From positions 1 through 64,000 of the forward strand of contig JAHBWC010000039.1 in assembly GCA_019637225.1 (NCBI GenBank): a stretch of DNA of 64,000 nucleotides, in the 5' to 3' direction. Each line of letters begins with the position of its first letter. Within the stretch, counting starts at the first letter, position 1. Below are positions 54,758 to 63,940 of this stretch, piece by piece. The translations under genes and the position numbers were made by a program. A model generated the notes under the pieces. That model saw only the letters and a program-made list of their open reading frames with translations. It was not told the origin of the DNA and ran no database searches. Source of the DNA: Labilithrix sp. (GTDB taxonomy: Bacteria; Myxococcota_A; Polyangia; Polyangiales; Polyangiaceae).

Positions 54758-55858
54758 ATGAGCAGCGGCACGACGAATCAACGGTCGCGGGTCCTCGTCG
54801 CGATGAGCGGCGGGGTGGACTCCGCCGTGGCCGCGGCGCGCCTCGTCGACGCCGGGCACGACGTCGTCGGCGTGACGCTGCACCTCTGGGACTACCCGGA
54901 GGCCGGCGCCGGCGCCCACGGGCGCTGCTGCGCGCCGGAGGACCAATACGACGCACGGCGGACCGCCGACGCGCTCGGCATCCCCCACTTCACGTTCGAT
55001 CGGCGCGAGCTCTTCGCGAAGACCGTCGTCGAGCCCTTCGTCGAGGCGTACCTCGCGGGCGAGACGCCGAGCCCGTGCGCCGCGTGCAACCGAGGCGTGA
55101 AGATCCGCGAGCTCACCGCGCTCGCGGACCGGCTCGACGCCGCGCACGTCGCGACGGGCCACTACGCGCGGCTCGGCCGAGCCGACGACGGCACGCCGTT
55201 CATCCGCGAGGGAGCCGACGGCTCGAAGGACCAGAGCTACTTCCTCTACGCCACCGAGCGTGCGGAGCTCGAGCGGCTCATGTTCCCGCTCGGCGACAGC
55301 ACGAAGGCCGAGGTCCGCGCCGAGGCCGTCGAGCGCCGCCTCCCCGGCGCGACCAAGGGCGAGAGCCAGGAGCTCTGCTTCGTCGGCGCGGGCGCCGGCG
55401 CCTACGCGTCGTTCGTCGAGGAGCGCGCCAAGGGCCGCCTCCGTCCGGGGCCGATCGTCGACTCCGACGGGCGCGTCGTCGGCGGGCACGACGGCGTCCA
55501 TCGCTTCACCATCGGCCAGCGCAAGGGCCTCGGCGTCGCCCTCGGCAAGCCGGCGTTCGTCACGTCGATCGATCCCGAGACCGCGACGGTTCGCCTCGGC
55601 GACGAAGACGACCTCGCCGCGAGCGAGGCGCGCATCGAGGACATCGTCGTCGCCCCCGGCGTCGATCTCCCGCTCGACGCGCGCGTGCGCGTCCGCTACC
55701 GCCACGAGGGCGCGCTCGGCCGCGTCGCGCGATCGAGCGCGGGACGCGAGCGCTCGGGGACGATCCGCTTCACGACGCCGGTGCGCGCGGTGAGCCGCGG
55801 TCAGATCGCGGTCTTCTACGACGGCGACCGTGTGCTCGGCGGCGCGCGCATCTGTTAG
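54758..55858 (+). CDS. mnmA: tRNA-specific 2-thiouridylase MnmA
   Basis: A 366-residue enzyme that thiolates U34 in the wobble position of tRNA-Lys/Glu/Gln. It has the PP-loop SGGVDS (17-22), Cys107 in PCAAC as the nucleophile and Cys207 in ELCFVG as the persulfide-carrying residue. Other marks are GHYARL, DQSYFLY and HRFTIGQRKGLGV. The length is normal. The ATG at 54758 is the first before the PP-loop. It follows the rod-like gene by 21 bases and precedes a lipoprotein gene by 11, so the four genes form an apparent operon. Confidence 0.95.
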   Translation: MSSGTTNQRSRVLVAMSGGVDSAVAAARLVDAGHDVVGVTLHLWDYPEAGAGAHGRCCAPEDQYDARRTADALGIPHFTFDRRELFAKTVVEPFVEAYLAGETPSPCAACNRGVKIRELTALADRLDAAHVATGHYARLGRADDGTPFIREGADGSKDQSYFLYATERAELERLMFPLGDSTKAEVRAEAVERRLPGATKGESQELCFVGAGAGAYASFVEERAKGRLRPGPIVDSDGRVVGGHDGVHRFTIGQRKGLGVALGKPAFVTSIDPETATVRLGDEDDLAASEARIEDIVVAPGVDLPLDARVRVRYRHEGALGRVARSSAGRERSGTIRFTTPVRAVSRGQIAVFYDGDRVLGGARIC

Positions 55859-55869
55859 ACTCCGCGCTC

Positions 55870-56679
55870 GTGAGGAGCCCTCGGCCAGACGGGCGCGCGC
55901 GTGCGCGCCGGATCGGTCCGCGTTGCGCGAGCCTCGCCGCCGTCGCGCTGTCGCTCGCCGCCGCCGCGCCGGCGTGCTCCCAGGGCGAGGGCGAGGGACG
56001 CATCGTCGGCACGCTCGACGCGCCGGACTGCTGGACCGGCGCGTTCGAGCTCGAGCCGAGCTTCCTCGCGGCGGTGCCGTACCGCAACGCGATCACGCTG
56101 CGCATCCAGAGCGGCAGCGATTTTCAGAACTTCTCCGACGGCCTCACCATCCTGATCAACGATCGGACGCAGATCCGTCCGGATCCGGGCCGGGGCTTCG
56201 CGGGGCGCTACCGGGAGCCGCTGCGCGTCGACCTCCCACCCGAGGTCACCCCGCCCGGCACGCCCGTGAAGGCCGACAGCACCCCGGCGCTCGTGAACAT
56301 GACGCTCTACCTCCAGCGAAGCTGCCGGACGCAGACGGTCACCCTCCAGGCGGTCGACGAGGTCACGATCGCCAACGACGGCACCTGCAACGCGCCGCCC
56401 CTCCGCGGCGCCGACCCCACCCAGGGCTGCGCGCCCGACAAGGAGGCGCCGGGAGGCGTCGGGAGCGGCAGGAGCGTCATCGCGTTCTCGAGCATCTCGA
56501 ACGGGAAGGTCGACGAGGAGACGGCGGCCGAGCGCCTCAACGCGGGCTGCTTCGACGTGTATCTCGCCGATCCGCGCGAGGCCTCGCCGGGCGGTCCGCC
56601 GCCTCCGTGCCGCGGCCACCTCCGCGGCTCGTTCTCGTTCTTCTTCGAGCGCGGGCGACCGAGCCAGCCCTTCCCGTGA
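55870..56679 (+). CDS. hypothetical lipoprotein
   Basis: A 269-residue protein starting at GTG 55870, eleven bases after mnmA. It has a long Arg-rich n-region, a signal peptide and lipobox APAC (Cys36). The mature part (IVGTLDAPDCWTGAFEL, ITLRIQSGSDFQNFSDGLTI, LYLQRSCRTQTVTLQAV) is beta-rich with several cysteines and ends in a hydrophobic-polar pattern SFSFFFERGRP. It resembles conserved myxobacterial hypothetical lipoproteins. The function is unknown. Confidence 0.72.
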   Translation: MRSPRPDGRARARRIGPRCASLAAVALSLAAAAPACSQGEGEGRIVGTLDAPDCWTGAFELEPSFLAAVPYRNAITLRIQSGSDFQNFSDGLTILINDRTQIRPDPGRGFAGRYREPLRVDLPPEVTPPGTPVKADSTPALVNMTLYLQRSCRTQTVTLQAVDEVTIANDGTCNAPPLRGADPTQGCAPDKEAPGGVGSGRSVIAFSSISNGKVDEETAAERLNAGCFDVYLADPREASPGGPPPPCRGHLRGSFSFFFERGRPSQPFP

Positions 56680-56761
56680 TCCCGACATTGACGCGGGGAC
56701 TGCTGTAGGTGGGTGGCGACCTCACAGCGCGTCACGCCTTCGGGCCAAGGGTGATGCTTGC

Positions 56762-57778
56762 GTGCCTCTGCCGAGGCCGATAGCTTTTTCGGTAGTGGAA
56801 AGATCTGGCGCCCTGCATGCGTTCGGCTCGTGCGTCCCGCCGTCGGCGGGTCCGCGCCGATCCACATCGCGACGCGCGTGGTGCGCGACGGCGATTGGCG
56901 CGTTCGCGCTCCTCGGCGTGGCGGCGGGCGAGGCGCACGCGGCCGAGGCCCCGTCCGGCGGGCCTGCGCTCCGGCAGGCGCGCGCCGCGTGGGATCGCCG
57001 CTCGCTCGAGACCGCCGAGCCGCTCTACCGCGAGGCGCTCGAGAAGGGCGGCCTCGCGCCGAACGAGGTCCTCGAGGGGTACGTCCGCCTCGGCTCGATC
57101 CGCGCGGCGCTGGGGAAGAAGGACGCCGCCGTCGCCGCGTTCCGCGCGGCGTCGATCCTCGACTCGGGCTTCGTCGTCCCGAGCGAGGCGGGGACGAAGG
57201 GCGCGAACCTCGCCGAGAAGGCCAAGCGGGACACCGCGCGGATCGGGAGCATCCAGCTCGCCGTGCAGACGCCGCGCGAGGTGCAGCCTGGAAAATCCTT
57301 CACGATCACGGCGACGCTCGACAAGGGTCACCTCCCGATCGTGAGCCGGATCGGCGTCATCGCGAAGGACGGGACGACCGGCAAGGAGGTCACGCTCGAC
57401 GCAAAGCCCGACGAGGCCGTCGAGTTCGACATCGACTCCGACATCACGCTCCCCGGCGCGAGCATCCTCGTCCGCGTCGACGCGCTCGACGGTCACGACA
57501 ACCGCCTCGCCTCCGCCGAGGAGCGCGTGCGCGTGCCCGAGAAGGACACCGAAAAGGGGGCGGTCGCGAGCGGCGCCAAGGAGACCGGGGGCACTAGCTT
57601 CGGGAACAAGCCGCCCGGCGGAGACTCGGAGGTGCGAAAGGGGGGCGCCTTCTGGTCGTCGCCTTGGCCCTACGTCATCGGCGGCATCGCCCTCGTCGGG
57701 GCGGGGACCGCGGTATTCTTCGGGACACGCCCGACGCCGAACGTCTCGGTCGGACAGGTCGGAGTCCGCGAGCAGTGA
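56762..57778 (+). CDS. exported TPR-like protein with C-terminal membrane anchor
   Basis: Up to 338 residues from GTG 56762; the start is uncertain because several GTG codons follow. A hydrophobic segment (WCATAIGAFALLGVAAGEAHA) is followed by TPR-like helices (RSLETAEPLYREALEKGG, KKDAAVAAFRAASILD), then a beta-rich part from 165 to 265 and a membrane helix near the C-terminus (PYVIGGIALVGAGTAVFFG). This layout often goes with myxobacterial kinases. It lies 31 bases before the kinase gene, so they are likely co-transcribed. Confidence 0.62.
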   Translation: MPLPRPIAFSVVERSGALHAFGSCVPPSAGPRRSTSRRAWCATAIGAFALLGVAAGEAHAAEAPSGGPALRQARAAWDRRSLETAEPLYREALEKGGLAPNEVLEGYVRLGSIRAALGKKDAAVAAFRAASILDSGFVVPSEAGTKGANLAEKAKRDTARIGSIQLAVQTPREVQPGKSFTITATLDKGHLPIVSRIGVIAKDGTTGKEVTLDAKPDEAVEFDIDSDITLPGASILVRVDALDGHDNRLASAEERVRVPEKDTEKGAVASGAKETGGTSFGNKPPGGDSEVRKGGAFWSSPWPYVIGGIALVGAGTAVFFGTRPTPNVSVGQVGVREQ

Positions 57779-57809
57779 TGGACCGTATGATCCGAAGGAG
57801 GAGAGCGAC

Positions 57810-60260
57810 GTGCCGCAGGATCGCGCCCATCGTCCGGACATGAGCTCGGGCCCCTCGAGCCACGACGGCGGCGTGCCCTCGCAGGTGCCCTCGAGCTCCA
57901 TGCCGGACATCCGCAACGGCGGCACCTACTTCCTCGGGCGCTACCGCGTCGTCGACGAGATCGGCATCGGCGGCATGGCCAGCGTGCACCTCGCGCGCAT
58001 GGACGGGCCGGGCGGCTTCCAGAAGTGGGTCGCGATCAAGAAGATCCACTCGCACCTCGTCGAGGACGAGTCGTTCGTCCAGATGTTCCTCGACGAGGCC
58101 CGCGTCGCCGCGCGGATCTCGCACCCCAACGTCGCGACGGTCTTCGACCTCGGCAAGCACGAGGACACGTACTGGATCGCGATGGAGTACCTCCACGGCG
58201 AGCCGCTCCGCGAGGTGATGCGGCGGACCGAGGAGCTCGGCACCGCGATGCCGCCCGAGATCGCGTGTCGTGTCATCGCCGACGCGGCCGAGGGCCTCCA
58301 CGCCGCCCACGAGCTGCTCGGCAAGAACGGCGAGAAGCTGAACCTCGTCCACCGCGACGTCACCCCGCACAACCTGTTCGTCACCTACGACGGCGTCACG
58401 AAGGTCGTCGACTTCGGCATCGCGAAGTTCAGCTCGCGCATGAGCCACACGCGCGCCGGCACCCTCAAGGGCAAGCTCGCGTACATGTCGCCCGAGCAGG
58501 TGCACGGCGAGGGGATCGACCGGCGCACCGACATCTTCGCGCTCGGCGTCGTGCTCTGGGAGCTCACCACCGGGCAGCGCCTCTTCCGCATGGAGAGCGA
58601 TCTCGACACGCTCGCCAAGGTGCAGGAGTGCAACGTCCCGCGGCCCTCGACGCTCATCCGCGGCTACCCGGTCGACCTCGAGAAGATCGTGATGAAGGCG
58701 CTCGCGAAGAACCGCGGCGAGCGCTTCCGCACGGCGCGCGAGCTCTCGCGTGCGCTCCAGTCGCTCCTCATGCGGCGCGGCCTCTTCATCGCGTCCGATG
58801 AAGTCGCGGCCTACACGCAGTCGATCTTCACCGATCGCATCCAGAAGCGCGAGGCGCACCTCCGCTGGGCGGCGGAGGTCACGCAGACGATCAACGTCGA
58901 CCAGCTGCTCTCGAAGCCGAAGATCGGCCCCGAGTTCACCAACTCGGAGGTGCAGCCGTCGTCGCCGGGGATGCCGGCCGCGAAGCCGGCGCCGGCCGCC
59001 GGCGCCCCGCCGCGACCGCTACCCGCGGCGGGGATGCCGCCGCAAGGACAGATGCCCCCGCTCGGGCCGCAGATCCTGCCGGACGAGGCGAAGGAGACCG
59101 GCGTCTCGCTGACGACGCCGCGCGGGCCGGCGCCGATGCCCGCGGGCGGGCCGCCGAAGGGTCGCGCCCCTGCCCCGCCGCGTCCGGCCGCGGGCGCTCC
59201 GGTCACGCTGCCGCCGCCGGCGATCGAGGAGCCTCACCCCGCCGACGGCGACGGGCCCACGATCCAGGCGGGACCGATGATGGAGGAGGCCCTCGCGGCG
59301 CGCGCCGCGGGCCTCAGCGAGCCGCCGACGTTGATGGAGATCTCGGCGCAGGACCGCCCGCGCCACGGAAGCGCCGCGCGCGGCGTCGAGCTGATCGAGC
59401 CGGAGGACTTCGAGGAGGAAGAGGACGGCGACGCGACGATCGTCGCGAACACGCGCGAGCAGGGGCACGCGCACGAGAGCAGCCCGGCCTTCCCGCAGCC
59501 GCCGCCCGCGGCCGGCCGCAACCCCGGCGCGCCGATGCCGCCCGGTCCCGCGCCGGCTCCGCCGCGGCCCATGCCGCAGCGCTTCGGCGCGACGGTGCCG
59601 CAGACGTCGCCGCTCGGACCGCCTCCGGGCTACGGGGCTCCGCCGTCGTTCACGGGCGAGGTGCCGTTCGCCGAGCCGATGCCGATGTCGGGGCACACCC
59701 CGATGGGCATGCAGCAGCCCGGCTACGACTACGGCCAGCAGCCGATGCACCACGGCGACGGCGGCTACCCGCGCCAGGGCCCGCACCCGACCGGGCAGAG
59801 CGGCGAGTTCATTCACCGCGGGCATCCGTCGAACCGGATGCAGCCGCACCTCGGGCGCGACAACCGCACGATGACGGCCCAGCGCTTCAAGCGCCGCCCG
59901 CCGATGTGGGTCGTCGCCGCGCTCTCGTGCTCGATCGCGCTCCTCATCGCGGGTGTCGTCATCGCGATCATCTCGACGACGAGCCCGGCGCCACGCGCTC
60001 AGCAGGGCGGCGGCGCCTCGACCGCGGCGACCGCCGGCGCGGTCGCGGGTCCGTTCACCGCCGCCCGCACCGCGTTCAACACCGTCGTGTCCGCGGCGCC
60101 TCCGGCCCCGGCCACGCCCGGCGGGATCACCCCGCCGCCGACGGCGATCACGCCGCCGCCGCCCGCGCACACCGGCGACCCCTCCGCGTCACTGGATTTC
60201 CAGCAGATCGTCCTCTTCTTGACCGCGCGCTGGATGCTGACTTTACGCCTGTTCAGTTGA
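57810..60260 (+). CDS. Ser/Thr protein kinase, C-terminal PEGA domain separated
   Basis: An 816-residue kinase starting at GTG 57810 (SD AAGGAGG). Residues 44-320 are the kinase domain: GIGGMASV, Lys77 in VAIKK, HRDVTPHN with Asp183, DFG with Asp201, AYMSPEQVHG. Residues 370-690 are Pro/Gly/Ala-rich with an acidic patch. A membrane helix starts at about 699. The last 30 or so residues (LDFQQIVLFLTARWMLTLRLFS, split) are unlike the rest and end in a TGA at 60258. About 100 bases later the expected PEGA domain resumes in the same frame, so the gene appears interrupted. Confidence 0.85.
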   Translation: MPQDRAHRPDMSSGPSSHDGGVPSQVPSSSMPDIRNGGTYFLGRYRVVDEIGIGGMASVHLARMDGPGGFQKWVAIKKIHSHLVEDESFVQMFLDEARVAARISHPNVATVFDLGKHEDTYWIAMEYLHGEPLREVMRRTEELGTAMPPEIACRVIADAAEGLHAAHELLGKNGEKLNLVHRDVTPHNLFVTYDGVTKVVDFGIAKFSSRMSHTRAGTLKGKLAYMSPEQVHGEGIDRRTDIFALGVVLWELTTGQRLFRMESDLDTLAKVQECNVPRPSTLIRGYPVDLEKIVMKALAKNRGERFRTARELSRALQSLLMRRGLFIASDEVAAYTQSIFTDRIQKREAHLRWAAEVTQTINVDQLLSKPKIGPEFTNSEVQPSSPGMPAAKPAPAAGAPPRPLPAAGMPPQGQMPPLGPQILPDEAKETGVSLTTPRGPAPMPAGGPPKGRAPAPPRPAAGAPVTLPPPAIEEPHPADGDGPTIQAGPMMEEALAARAAGLSEPPTLMEISAQDRPRHGSAARGVELIEPEDFEEEEDGDATIVANTREQGHAHESSPAFPQPPPAAGRNPGAPMPPGPAPAPPRPMPQRFGATVPQTSPLGPPPGYGAPPSFTGEVPFAEPMPMSGHTPMGMQQPGYDYGQQPMHHGDGGYPRQGPHPTGQSGEFIHRGHPSNRMQPHLGRDNRTMTAQRFKRRPPMWVVAALSCSIALLIAGVVIAIISTTSPAPRAQQGGGASTAATAGAVAGPFTAARTAFNTVVSAAPPAPATPGGITPPPTAITPPPPAHTGDPSASLDFQQIVLFLTARWMLTLRLFS

Positions 60261-60362
60261 CCAAGGTGCTTGCCCGCTGCTGCCCGCTCCCGGCGTTGAC
60301 TGCCTGCGACGACCGTGTGGCCAACCTGACGCCCGTCCGCCAGCCCGCGCCGACGTTTAAAG
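60190..60362 (+). other. anomalous segment interrupting a kinase gene
   Basis: This stretch is clearly less GC-rich than its flanks, with TTTAAA, GACTTTACG and GTTCAGTTGACC. It separates the kinase's Pro/Ala linker from its PEGA domain. Both sides are in the same frame, but the segment brings in-frame TGA stops at 60258, 60297 and 60327. No inverted terminal repeats are visible. It may be a small insertion or an assembly artefact. Confidence 0.6.
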
Positions 60363-60587
60363 AAGGCGGCTGCGCTCGGCGCCCTCACGGTCGTCTGCAT
60401 GCCGAAGTGCGACCAGATCATCGACAACGGCACGCCGCTCGGACCGGGACACATCTTCAACCGGCCCGTCGCCTCGGGCCGGCACGCCCTCACCCTCTCC
60501 GCTCCCAACGGCGTGAAGAAGACGCTTCAGGTCGAGGTCATCCCGGAGCAGACGAAGGAAGTCCGCATCTCGATGGACAAGCCCTGA
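60363..60587 (+). pseudogene. detached PEGA domain of the kinase
   Basis: Translation from 60363 gives KAAALGALTVVCMPKCDQI and then GPGHIFNRPV..GRHALTLSAPNG, which is a PEGA domain (a surface-layer-like beta domain common at the C-terminus of myxobacterial kinases). It has no signal, no plausible own start other than ATG 60399, and is in the frame of the kinase. It is most likely the severed C-terminus of the kinase rather than a gene. Confidence 0.7.
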
Positions 60588-60607
60588 GCGCGGCGTCCGA
60601 GCCCTGA

Positions 60608-60628
60608 GCCGCGCGCCTCGCGCGCGGC
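60608..60628 (+). terminator. GC-only hairpin after the kinase locus
   Basis: A perfect 9-base stem (60608-60616 with 60620-60628) and a 3-base loop, 20 bases after the PEGA stop. There is no T-tract. A stem-loop terminator of the kinase transcript is the likely role. Confidence 0.45.
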
Positions 60629-60728
60629 GGGACGCCCGCGTCCGAACGGGGCTGTTGCCCGGAGCGCCGTCTCGGCCCAGTATTGCCGGTGGCCCGGCTG
60701 CGTGCCGGGCACGGCTTTCGAGCTTCCG

Positions 60729-62420
60729 ATGAGGATCGTCCGCGCGCTCGCTTTCTGTCTCGTGCTCGGCGCGGCTTGCAAGGGCAATCGCCAGATCGGG
60801 CTCGAGATCACGCTGCCGGGCGATCTCGTCGCCACGACCGCGTGGTTCGAGGTCGGCGCGTACAAGGACGCGAGCTGCGCCGCGGTCGCGCCGATGCTCG
60901 GCGACGGCGTCCCCGAGGGTGCCACCGCGCGCGTCGCGTTCCGCCGTCAGGACGCGATCGGCCCGAAGTTCGGCGACATCCCGAACGGCAAGTACGCGTT
61001 CGCGGCGGTCGCCCGCGACGAGGAGTGCACGATCCTCGCGCGCGGCTGCCGGGAAGCGGACGTCGGCGACGTCGACAAGGTCGCGGTTCGAATGGACGCG
61101 GCGGAGGACGAGACCGGCCGGTGCGCCGTCGGCGCGTCGTGCCAGGCCGCGAAGTGCGTGCCGGCAAACGACAACACGGACCCGAGCGTCGGCGCGGGCT
61201 GCTCGCTCGAGCTGCTCGGCGCGGGCCCGCTCGTCAACGCGGCAGGCGGCCAGGGCACGCTCGTGAGCGCGCCGGCGATCGCGGCGACGACCACCGGTTT
61301 CGTGATCGTCTACCGCGAGCTCGACCCCAACGGCGCCTCGGCGCGGCTCATCCTCCTGCCGCTCGACGCGTCCGGCGGAGCGCTCGCTCCGGAGAAGCCC
61401 GGTCTGCCCGATCGCTGCGCGAGCTCGGACGAGACCGACGGCGTCGGCCTCGTCGTGAAGGGCGAGTCCGGGATGATCGCGCTCGCGCGCGCGCCGTGCG
61501 ACGGCGAGGCCGCGCTCGAGCTGCTCAACTTCAAGACCACGAGCGACGCCGCGCCGGGCGCGCCCGCGCTCGGCAAGTTCCTCGTGTCGAGGTCGCCCAC
61601 GGGCGTCCGCGTCGGGCTCGGTCCGGCGCGCGCGTCGGCCCTCCGCCCGCAGGGCGGCCTCGTCGTCTTCAGCGAGGGTGGCGCGGGCCGCATCGCGAGC
61701 ATGGATCCCGTGAGGGGCATCGTCGGACCGAACGGCAGCTTCGGCGGCACGAGCGGCGTGACCGACGCGTGGGTCGCCGCGAGCGACAGAGTGCTCGCGC
61801 TGCTCGCCGTGGGCGTCGGCGGGCTCCCGCCGCCCACCGGCGGCGACGGCGGCGCCGACGAAGACCCCGTCGATCCGGGGACGGAGTCCGCGCTGCGCCT
61901 CCTCATGCTGCCCGTGAACACCGCGGTCGAGTCGATCAACGCGGCGACGAGCTCGCCGCGCGCGCCCGTCACGTTCCCCGGCGAGTGGGGCTCGATCGCC
62001 GCGCTGTCGGGCCGGGTCATCGTGCTCAGCGACGGGAGCGGTCCGGGGCGCTCGGTGACATACCGCGCGTTCGACCTCAATCGAGACAGCCCCGCGGACA
62101 CGAGCGGCTTCTCCGTCGAGGGCTCCGGCAAGGTCACCGCCGGCGACGTGACCATCCTCGGCAACCGCGCCTACTTCGCCGCGCTCAAGCAAGGCGCGAT
62201 CGGCCTCCACGTCTACGACAACGCGTCGACGACGCTCACCCCGCTGAGCAGCGTCTCGTTCGGCCGTGAGCCGCGCATCTCCGCGATCAGCAACGTCCGC
62301 GACGGTCGCGTCTCCGTCGCCGCGACGTCATCGCGCGTCGCGGTGGCGTGGACGACCGCGAAGGTGCTCGGGGGCAACGATCCCGCCGGCGGCTACGCGG
62401 TCTTCGCCTGCACGAACTGA
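60729..62420 (+). CDS. hypothetical lipoprotein, propeller-like
   Basis: A 563-residue lipoprotein with lipobox GAAC (Cys17). Residues 18-160 are a beta domain with several cysteines (ARDEECTILARGCREAD, CAVGASCQAAKC). The remainder resembles beta-propeller blades (APAIAATTTGFVIVYRELDP, PQGGLVVFSEGGAGRIASMD, SSRVAVAWTTAKVLGG). This type is frequent in Polyangiales. The ATG at 60729 is directly before the signal; an in-frame ATG at 60702 would add nine residues. The function is unknown. Confidence 0.75.
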   Translation: MRIVRALAFCLVLGAACKGNRQIGLEITLPGDLVATTAWFEVGAYKDASCAAVAPMLGDGVPEGATARVAFRRQDAIGPKFGDIPNGKYAFAAVARDEECTILARGCREADVGDVDKVAVRMDAAEDETGRCAVGASCQAAKCVPANDNTDPSVGAGCSLELLGAGPLVNAAGGQGTLVSAPAIAATTTGFVIVYRELDPNGASARLILLPLDASGGALAPEKPGLPDRCASSDETDGVGLVVKGESGMIALARAPCDGEAALELLNFKTTSDAAPGAPALGKFLVSRSPTGVRVGLGPARASALRPQGGLVVFSEGGAGRIASMDPVRGIVGPNGSFGGTSGVTDAWVAASDRVLALLAVGVGGLPPPTGGDGGADEDPVDPGTESALRLLMLPVNTAVESINAATSSPRAPVTFPGEWGSIAALSGRVIVLSDGSGPGRSVTYRAFDLNRDSPADTSGFSVEGSGKVTAGDVTILGNRAYFAALKQGAIGLHVYDNASTTLTPLSSVSFGREPRISAISNVRDGRVSVAATSSRVAVAWTTAKVLGGNDPAGGYAVFACTN

Positions 62421-62581
62421 CGCGCGGACGCGGCGTCGACCACGAGCCCATCCGCGCGCGCCTGCGCCCGCGGCGGGACCGGAGCCGCAGGCGCTTCGGT
62501 CCCCCTGCCCTCCTCGGCCTCCGCGTCGATTCCTCCTCCGCGCCCGCCTCCGCGAGCGGCATCGGTGCTAAGGCGTCGGGC

Positions 62582-63940
62582 ATGCGAACGCTCACGGTCG
62601 AAGCCGAGATCGGCGAGCTGGCGCCCGGCGGCGAGGGCGTCGCGATCTGCACGATCGACGGCGAGCGACGCGCGGTCTTCGTTCCTGGCGTGCTGACCGG
62701 CGAGCGCGTGCGCGCCGAGGTCGACCTCGAGCGGCGGCCCGCGCGCGGACGCCTCCTCGCGGTGCTCGAGCCGAGCGCGTCGCGCGTGACTCCGCCGTGC
62801 GCGCACGTCGCGCGGTGCGGCGGCTGCGATTGGATGTCCCTCTCGCCCGAGGCGCAAGCGCGCGAGCACGCCGCCATCGTCGGGCGCCTGCTCGGGGGCG
62901 CTCCGCCGAGGAGCCACCACGCCGTCCGTGCCCTCGGCTACCGGACGCGCGCGCGGGTGCACGCCGAGTCGAAGCGCGGCCGCGTCATCGTCGGGATGTT
63001 CGGCCGGCGCTCGCACGAGCCGGCCGCCGTCGACACCTGCGTCGTGCTCGATCCGGTGCTCGACCGGGCGCGCGACGCGCTCGCCGGCTGGCTCGAAGGC
63101 GCGACGGGTCGAGGCGAAGCGGAGCTCGGGCTCGGACGTCCCGGCGAGCCGCGCAAGGCCGTGCTCGACCTCCGGTGGAGCGCCGAGCTTCCCGGCGCGG
63201 TGTTCGGTCGACTCGAGCGCGCCGTGAAGGAGGGCGCGCTCGCGGGCGCGCGCGTCTTCTCCGGCGGAGCCTCGGCGCCCGGCCGCGATCGCGAGCCCCG
63301 GCGGGGCGCGGCCACGCGCTTCGCGGGAGCGCCGGCGAAGATCGGCGACCCGACGCCGTTCATCGTGGGCGCCGACGACGCGCCGCTCCGCCTCGCGCCG
63401 GGCGGCTTCTCGCAAGCGACGGAGGCCGGCAACCAGCTCCTCGCGCGCCGCGTCGCCGAGCTCGCGCGCGAGCTCGCGCCAGGTCCCTGCGTCGAGCTCT
63501 ACGCCGGCGCGGGCAACCTCACCGTGCTGCTCGCGCGCGATCGCGAGGTCGTCGCGGTCGAGCAAGACCACGACGCCTGCGAGGCCGCGCGCGAGAACGT
63601 CGCCGCGCGCGGGCTCTCGGCGCGCGTCGTCGAGGCGGACGCGAGCGCGTACGCGATCCCGCGCAGCGCGAGGCTCGTCGTGCTCGATCCCCCGCGCGAG
63701 GGCGCGCGCGCGGTCGCCGAGGCGCTCGCGGCGCGCGCGGCCAAGGGCGCCGCGGGCCGCGCGCCCGCCGTGGTGTACGTGGCGTGCGATCCGCCCACCC
63801 TCGCACGCGACGCGAAGACGCTCACGGCGGCGGGCTATGCGGTGCGCACGGTCGAGACGTTCGAGATGTTCCCGCAGACGAGCCACGTCGAGACCGTGGT
63901 GGTCTTCGATCCGCCCGCGCGACCGGCGAGCGGCGCGTGA
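62582..63940 (+). CDS. 23S rRNA (uracil-5-)-methyltransferase, RlmD/RumA family
   Basis: A 452-residue SAM-dependent enzyme. A TRAM domain (5-62) precedes the 4Fe-4S ligands Cys73, Cys79, Cys82 and Cys153 (PCAHVARCGGCDW and VDTCVVLDP). SAM-binding motif ELYAGAGNLT is near 305. The catalytic nucleophile is Cys402 in YVACDPPTLARD, with Glu437 in SHVETVVVF. Family members methylate U1939 or U747 in 23S rRNA; which one is not decided here. The ATG at 62582 opens the TRAM domain. A gene may follow with a GTGA overlap. Confidence 0.9.
   Translation: MRTLTVEAEIGELAPGGEGVAICTIDGERRAVFVPGVLTGERVRAEVDLERRPARGRLLAVLEPSASRVTPPCAHVARCGGCDWMSLSPEAQAREHAAIVGRLLGGAPPRSHHAVRALGYRTRARVHAESKRGRVIVGMFGRRSHEPAAVDTCVVLDPVLDRARDALAGWLEGATGRGEAELGLGRPGEPRKAVLDLRWSAELPGAVFGRLERAVKEGALAGARVFSGGASAPGRDREPRRGAATRFAGAPAKIGDPTPFIVGADDAPLRLAPGGFSQATEAGNQLLARRVAELARELAPGPCVELYAGAGNLTVLLARDREVVAVEQDHDACEAARENVAARGLSARVVEADASAYAIPRSARLVVLDPPREGARAVAEALAARAAKGAAGRAPAVVYVACDPPTLARDAKTLTAAGYAVRTVETFEMFPQTSHVETVVVFDPPARPASGA

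Noticed and set aside
60356-60362. Programmed frameshift at TTTAAAG joining the kinase to its PEGA domain
   Set aside because: Kinase and PEGA are already in the same frame and are separated by three stops, so one shift at this place cannot join them.
60190-60362. Insertion sequence
   Set aside because: It is too short, has no transposase, and I see no terminal inverted repeats or target duplication.
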